Shown here: positions 57,645 through 64,000 of the stretch, in pieces
Layout: each line of letters begins with the position of its first letter
Numbering within the stretch: the stretch's first letter is position 1
Origin: Toxotes chatareus
Lineage: Eukaryota; Chordata; Actinopteri; Toxotidae
DNA: 64,000 nt
Assembly (NCBI GenBank): GCA_016801885.1
Contig: CM028905.1
Coordinates: 15,944,256 to 16,008,255 of the forward strand
Reading direction: 5' to 3'
Notes under the pieces: generated by a model
The model's input: only the letters and a program-made list of their open reading frames with translations
What the model was told of the DNA's origin: nothing
Databases searched by the model: none
Position numbers and translations under genes: made by a program

Positions 57645-57909
57645 CTTTAATGTTTCCCTACTTGTAAACAATCTTTGTCACTATAGACTGATGGCCGTAT
57701 AACCCTTCCCAGATTGATGGGTAGCAAATTCCTATGGAAGCAGTAAGGGTGTACTTGCTTTTTTTCACACACTGCTTCTGTGTTTGGCTCAGTTTTTGTT
57801 GGATAAATAATGGCACGGTGAAATATGTCATATGTAGTTGGTTGTTTGAAATTTTATTTACCTAATTTTAAGACCTGGCAAGAACCAGATGATCCTCATC
57901 ACTGTGCTC

Positions 57910-58670
57910 AGCATCTTCATACACCCAGACAGCCTCTCTTGGGCTCTGAGTTACTGAGTACAGGAAGTAAAATACTAGAAACAGGGTGTACATTCTTCTG
58001 GGAGCTCCTCAAAAATAATCCAGTGTCTAAACAGTTCATTTTACACTTCAATGATTCACCCTGCTCATGACAAATTACTCAAACAGTCTGGTCTCTCTCC
58101 ATTGACCTAAATGAATGTATTTCTCCTAGGCCCAGGAAACAGAACCTACTCATGAGAAACACTATAAATTTTGTTTACCTACTCCTTACCCCACCAGTCT
58201 ATTATACCAAACTACAATGAGGAATAGTCAAAGTTAGTCTCTTCTCTGAATAACACATTCTATTAAAAATAGTGTGCAATAAAAAAAAGATAATGAATTC
58301 TCAAAAAGATTGTAGCTTCAAAGGATCCTCAGTAGAGGTGTGAACAGATATGAATACATTTCATGTCCCTCCAGCCGCCAAAGAAACACAACAGTTCATG
58401 ATGCACACGTGAGCATATATAAACAAATAGGGTATAGATACACAATCCTCAGTAACCATTTCCCTAGATTAGTGGTGCAGTGTGGAATAAAGCTGACTGA
58501 TGTTTCTTAACTCCCGGTCAGTACTGAAGCCTGCGATGTGTGTGTGACTTGACATTAGACAGGAAACTGATGGACCTCCAGAAAGTGGTCCACAACAGTG
58601 ATGAGATCATCACTGTCAAAATGGTGACCACTCAGCTCCTTCTTCACTTTGGGGTAAAGGCAGTAATGTC
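57910..58670. other. Intergenic DNA, no gene seen
   Basis: No recognisable exon or element. Confidence 0.4.
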
Positions 58671-58679
58671 AAATTTTGT

Positions 58680-58808
58680 TGTGTGTTGTTGTTGTTGTTG
58701 TCTTTGTTGTTGTACCGCAGGAGAGGAAGAAAAACCAAGTCAAATTCCTTGTTTGTATGTACAACTTATATGTACAAACTTGGCCAATAAATCTGATTCT
58801 GATTCTGA
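58680..58808 (+). mobile_element. LINE-like 3' tail
   Basis: TGT-rich repeats, CAGGAGAGGAAGAAAAACCA and CAAATTCCTTGTTTGTATGT precede GGCCAATAAATCTGATTCTG, with a terminal GATTCT repeat. This is a typical 3' end of a fish non-LTR element. The same tail unit occurs at 33269-33303. Confidence 0.55.
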
Positions 58809-58809
58809 A

Positions 58810-59840
58810 ATCAGGTCAAAACCAGGCAGAACCTCTTTGGGTGAACTCATCCATTTCTACCTTAGGCCACAAACTTATCAATCATTTCTTTCACTGTTAA
58901 TTTCCACCCAGACCATTAACAGCTTTTATTTAGACTTTTTTCTCCAATGAGATGTATGAGTATAAACCGTAGTAGAAAAGAATTTCAAGCAGAAAATGAA
59001 GCAGATTAACAGATACAGATAGCAGCCTGGTGTTACACCACTAACACTCACTTGGTTTAAGAAGGCTTTATTTATGGGTATGTTTGCTGTTGTCTCAGCT
59101 GCTGTGAGTAATTCTCTGATTATCTGTCCACTGTACAGTGTACCCACAAGATTTTTTTTTCTCCCCCACATGAAACTGCTGGCTATCAGATGGAAGGACC
59201 CACCTTCTTGTCCCCATGAACCCTTGCAACTTGTGATTTTCTGTAAATTGATTTAACCTGTTCAGTTGATATTTTCACACCATAGTTCTGTCAGACAGAA
59301 ACAATAATTTCAAGACATCTGAGCGTGGTTATTTCATGTTATTGTAAGGTATCACTCTCAGCAGTCCAGCCGATCAAACTAAACATTCTTAGTATGAGCT
59401 CAGCTTTACTGAAAGATATTCAGGCCCAGCTCTTGTCTTATGAAGGCCCACACTCAGTCAATATGTTTCTATTATTACTAGTTCATATCAGATACCCGAC
59501 AGATAAATCATTCTGTTGTGATGTGGGAGGAATTTACTCAGCCTGTCAATCTGTGAATTAAATCGGCTTCTTCAGGGAACCCTGTTGAGTTTTTGATCAC
59601 AGAAATTTCAGACACAGAGACAAATATCTCAAAACCTTGATGAATAAAAACAGAAGTGGATAGACCACTAGACCAAAAATATAGTTTGTTCAATTGTTTG
59701 TTTTTTGCAATAAACTTTATTTATGTGACATTTTATGGAAAGAGGTAGTGTTTCATGGTAAATCTCTTTAAAAGAGTTGGAATAGTAACAGTACATGGCA
59801 GTGTATTAGTTATATCTTAAATACATTTCTGTTACAGCTG
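58810..59840. other. Intergenic DNA, no gene seen
   Basis: No gene or mobile element recognised. Confidence 0.4.
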
Positions 59841-59849
59841 GCTACAGCT

Positions 59850-60330
59850 GCCAAGCCAGGAACACAAGGGGAGAGGACCCAATACAGACGCCTCCAGGCA
59901 GACTTAAAGAAGATGATTTTCTTTAATAACAAAAAGTCACAAGCTACAAAGTCTTTAAGCTGGGAAACAAACTTCAAGGGGATAACTCAGGGTGTCCTCA
60001 TGGAAAGGGAAGAAAATAATAAACTTGAAGGAAGTTCAGGACTCTTACGTGCCTCAAAACAGTCACAGGGTTACATCCACAGAGGTACCAGGAACAGGGA
60101 AGCAACCAGGTACAAACACAGACACGTCCACATGTACTAAGCTCAGGCAAAATCAACATGGATACAGAACAACAGAATGAAACAGACCCAAACCAGGAAG
60201 AGAAACACAAGTAACAGGATTTCTAACAAAACAAGACATACTGAATAAAACACTCAACAGTAACATGATTTCAACATAAAGCAGGAATACCCAAATAGGC
60301 CTGGAATCACTGTCTCTAGGTCCATGCCAC
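59850..60330. repeat. Interspersed repeat related to 40610-40960
   Basis: GCCAGGAACACAAGGGGAGA with GGACCCAATACAGACG at its left matches the start of the copy at 40619. The A-rich body is rich in CAGGAACA and AACACAAG phrases. It may be LTR-retrotransposon debris, but the family is not fixed. Confidence 0.35.
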
Positions 60331-60724
60331 TAGCCACAAACTACACATGAACTACAGAACATCCTGAAGAAACCGAAGCAAGAGTCCTAAAATAAGCTGT
60401 AAAGATTTAACAACAATCCAAAACAAAGAAACTCCTTGAACTATCTTGAACTCAGTGCTAATATCATTATGCAAAATCAATGGCAAAATGAACATACTGA
60501 TGTTTAGGTCGTGTTTACCATGTTCATCAAGAACAGAATCAAACACAAATTATGTGTTACGTTTAATTTTGGTGATTTCAATTTTCTTGAATGAAATCTT
60601 TTGTCTTCTGTTCCATGGACATTTTTACCTTTTGTTTTGTCCTCTTCCAGAGTTCCACAGCTGGATGAAGGGAAGGAAGGATGAGAAAAAAAGTCAGCCT
60701 CTTCATGTTGGAGTCTTCTACTGT

Positions 60725-60880
60725 TAGCCAGGTTCTGCTCAAGGTTTCTTCCTGTTAAAAGGGAGTTTTTCCTTGCCGCTGTCGCCTTAAGTGCTTGCTC
60801 TGGGGTCAGACTCTGAGACAATTTTGATTGTGGAAGGCGCTATATAAATAAAATTGAATTGAATTGAATTGAATACCAGT
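60725..60880 (+). mobile_element. L2-type LINE 3' end
   Basis: Carries GGTTCTGCTCAAGGTTTCTT, CTTGCCGCTGTCGCCTTAAG and CTATATAAATAAAATTGAAT, then tandem GAATT units. It closely matches the tail at 36031-36189. There is no coding part. Confidence 0.8.
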
Positions 60881-63800
60881 GTTTATTCAAACCCTTTTAT
60901 CTCTCAGTGGAATGTGAAAAGGGGAAAACAAACTCTCACTCCATGTGAGGTGAAGAGGCCAGCTGATAAATCCTGAAGTGCCTGAACTTTTATTCACGCA
61001 CCGCTAATTTCTTAGTGGAATTAACAAAAGCTGTCCTCAGCATACATGTTAGCATTCTAACATTTGGGTGATTGGCACTAAACACAAAAACCTCAATGCT
61101 ACAATGTGATGGTAAACCGGACACCTGAACTGGCCTATACCAAAGTGCTTCACTGATTCACATTATCATCTCTAGGTCCAAGCCACTAGTTTGACCAAAA
61201 AGTCATTTGGCTTAAATCACAAGATGGAATTCACTGACTTTTTTTTCACTATTTAACCTAAAGCACTATCTTTTCCTAACCTTAACCAAGTGGTTTAGTC
61301 AGCTAAATCTACCTAAACAACACAAGACACAGGATGTGAACCCTGGTTACTGGTGTCACAGTAAAGCGTTTTGTTATTGGAAAACCTTTGCCAGTGAATT
61401 GAATGCAAAGTAGGCGGCAGTTACTCCATGATTAAATGAGTGGGATTTCAGTATATTTTGAAGGAGACAGGGCTGCAGTCTCAGCTTTCAGTAGGTCGCA
61501 CAGGTTAGGCTAGCATCCGAACATTTGCATGCATGTCCAGAGTCTCACACACACCTTTCCTGATAACAGACGCTGACACTCACATTGATCTAAGGGCCTT
61601 TTCCTCATTCCTTCCATGCTCTGCCTACTACTCATCACCCTTTCTCTCTCTCTATCTCTCTCGGTGTCTCTCTCAGTTGTGCTTTCCTGCACCAATACAT
61701 GCTCTGCCGAGTCAGGCTGAGCCCTTTTCAATTCGCTGCCTTTCTGTTTCCATGCTTTTCACTCTGTCGGCCAACCATCTTCTCCTTCTCCCTTTCAAAC
61801 ACACACTTGCTCAAATGCCAAGAGAGATGTTCTCTCTAATCTCTCCTTACATTTATGTTACTTGTCTCCTTTTTCATCCTTAATGTCTCATCTTCTCTCT
61901 GCTGTTGTCCAACTTTGTAACTTCTCTGCTCATTTCCATTGTCTCTTACATCAGTACTTTGGGTATTCAGATGAGTGACGAACAAACGGTGCAACATCAG
62001 AACGAGCTTAAATTCTCTGACTACGAACACGCGGCAGGAGTGTGAAAGTTCAGGGACATAATGCCTGTGCATTATTTCTACATCCTCAGAGTGATGGTGG
62101 AAGATACACAAAACAAATAGAAGGAGAGATTTTTTTAGAGGAAGCAGAGTGAGCGAGGAGGGTAGAGTCATTGAGTAAGTCGTAAGAAATTTTGAGACAT
62201 TTTAATCCACAAAGGAGGAAGCTGAGTGATGCCTCTGGTTTCAAAGAAAAAAGGTCCCTTTGACTGGACACAAGTAGCTCTTTGAGAGAGTGAATGATTG
62301 GACATGGGTGGGTTCTGTTAAAGGATAGTTCCTGTTTCATGCATCCAAGATCTTTTTTACCCTCTAGGCATCACCAGTCCACTAGTTAACAACTGTTGCA
62401 TTGATTACCATGTACTTTTGTTGTGAAAGTTTGGCGTTCATGATACCCAGAGGACGCTTTGGTGCGCAGTCTTCTAGATATTATGTTTCTATACAACAGC
62501 AATATGTTTTATTGGAAACACATTTGCTGGCTGGATTATTTTCAAAGGCAACTTGTTTTTTGATTGAAGTGCAACATGAAATAACAGCAACAAAGTCACT
62601 GTGAGGTGGTTGGTGTGGAATGGTGGGTATACAAAGTACACAACTGTCTGAGGTCACCGTGAACTTTTTGTTGTTCTGTTTTAAATCAGACCAGGATCTG
62701 TCCCTAAAGTTCTGGGAAAGTCCAAACGTAACACAACAAAGTTTAATAATGCTGTGGATACTGCACTGCAATATCAGACATTTTGGCACAGAACAGATAT
62801 GCTGTCTGTGAACATTTTACTGATATGTGCATTATTTGCAGCTGGACATATATAGAAATTAACAACAAATCCTCATTCTGTTAATAGTGGGAACCTTGAA
62901 TTTTCATGTCCACTACTTTGTGATTCCCTAGGTTTTCATATTGTGTGATACTCTGTTCAAACTTGTTCAAACCTTGGTTCATGACCAAACACAAAACTAA
63001 TGACTTTCCCTCCCTTGTGTTTTGCACAAATTAGCAAAGCCAGCCCTAAGTCTACCATCTCTCCCACTCCCAGCTTTGCTGAACATTGTGCTCCTTTGTG
63101 GGGAGTGATGAGCTCAGACCCACTGTACAGAGTTAACGGCTTTACTTTCTCATTCTGTGTGTTCCAGGTGAGTTGGCTGACTGAAATACATTTTTAAATG
63201 TTCCAAACACTGAAGTCACCCTTTGTGTTACCACCATTTTGAGCTGTGTCAGTTCACTTCTGTGTCAGATCTATTTTGATTCGTTGGCTCATCCAGAGAA
63301 GAACTGTGGTGCACATACTCTATGCAACCAAAAAAGTAGAAGCCAGTGTATATATGGAGGGAATGTAGTCTCAGTAATGGTTACAGATGCATGTTACATG
63401 ATTCACAAATAAAAACAAGACTTACACACGTCTATGATGATTTGTGACTCATTTACAGTGTTCACCAGTGCACTTCCTGTCCACAAATACCAAACAATTT
63501 GAACAAATGTAAAACGATTTTCAAAATTAAATGCATTATCACTTGAATAAATAGTAGTATTTTGCATACTGTATATGAAGCTGTAACAGCTCTCAGAGTG
63601 AGAACCTGTGTGCAGATAAGATTCCTGTAGAACCAAGAGAAAGAACGATACCAGCGACAGGTGCTTCTGTCCTTTTTTCCCTCTTTCTGTATTTTTGTCT
63701 GCATTTGAGTGTTATTTTAATCAATAAAATTTCCATAATATCAGCATTAAACAAAATACATGAGATAGTCACAACTTCCTTTCTTTCAAATAAAACACAT

Positions 63801-64000
63801 TTTCCACTTTTTAATTCATCATTAAAATAACCCTGACCTCTGATCAGTGCAGCACGACATTAACGAATCCTCATTCAGTCCTTTGACTGAACGAGTTTTT
63901 ACGTTCACTTCACAGGCAGCTGAAAGAAAACATCAATGAATGTAGAATTTCCAGGTTACCTATAGTAACAGAATAGCACTTTGTTTCTAATGTAAGTTTG
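60881..64000. other. Intergenic DNA to the window end, no gene seen
   Basis: Open frames on both strands have no recognisable domain. A CT-rich tract at 61640-61680 gives low-complexity translations. No transposon was identified with confidence. Confidence 0.45.

Larger units (their letters stand above)
57035..57906 (-). mobile_element. Tc1-like transposon remnant split by a SINE
   Basis: The two flanking parts (57035-57426 and 57645-57906) are consecutive segments of a known type of fish Tc1-like element. The right part carries its terminal-side text (TATGGAAGCAGTAAGGGTGT, ATTTTAAGACCTGGCAAGAA). The left part encodes transposase on the minus strand. The frame is broken and internal deletions are evident, so it is inactive. 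Confidence 0.65.

Overview
The window is genomic DNA from a ray-finned (teleost) fish. The evidence is one intron-split vertebrate gene, vertebrate splice sites, abundant CA/GT and AT microsatellites, and a teleost-style repertoire of transposable elements: L2-type LINEs, hAT elements and their MITEs, Tc1-like, piggyBac, Gypsy, retrovirus-like pol and a tRNA-derived SINE. The species cannot be named from what is visible.

The only recognisable host gene is a complete plus-strand non-clustered delta-2 protocadherin, pcdh18. It has four coding exons: 19864-22365, 22872-22960, 23345-23514 and 27866-28824. The predicted protein is 1239 aa: a signal peptide, six cadherin ectodomains, one transmembrane helix and a long cytoplasmic tail with the conserved delta-protocadherin motifs and a WIRS peptide. 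Upstream lies a TATA box (19601-19608) and a 5' leader with a tiny upstream ORF. Downstream is a 3' UTR of about 560 nt ending near an AATAAA at 29367. Whether this is the a or b fish paralogue is not decided here.

1-19.6 kb: the upstream flank has few transposons, namely a decayed antisense L2 reverse transcriptase at 3.1-4.06 kb and one MITE-like copy at 15.4 kb. Stretches at 10.2-10.7, 11.9-12.45 and 17.0-17.7 kb read like regulatory DNA: no repeats, AT-rich, with homeodomain and POU-type words. Intron 3 (23.5-27.87 kb) carries a 752-bp hAT-type element and further regulatory-looking sequence.

30-61 kb: the downstream flank is a gene desert filled with transposon debris. It includes BED-finger hAT and piggyBac remnants, L2 tails, a Gypsy solo LTR, Gypsy and retrovirus-like pol pieces, an antisense LINE RT, a palindromic hAT MITE with an 8-bp target duplication, and a Tc1-like element split by a SINE. 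The clearest structure is a 1136-bp hAT-like element (46363-47498), with terminal repeats and a flanking ATCTTG duplication, inserted into an L2 reverse-transcriptase gene. Also notable are a 24-bp-arm hairpin at 39897-39956, a CpG-rich exon-like island at 42.0-42.3 kb, and a repeat-poor, regulatory-looking block at 52.75-53.46 kb.

I found no bacterial-type operon, CRISPR array or intact tRNA/rRNA gene. Most open frames elsewhere are chance ORFs or simple-sequence translations, and several begin at GTG or TTG.
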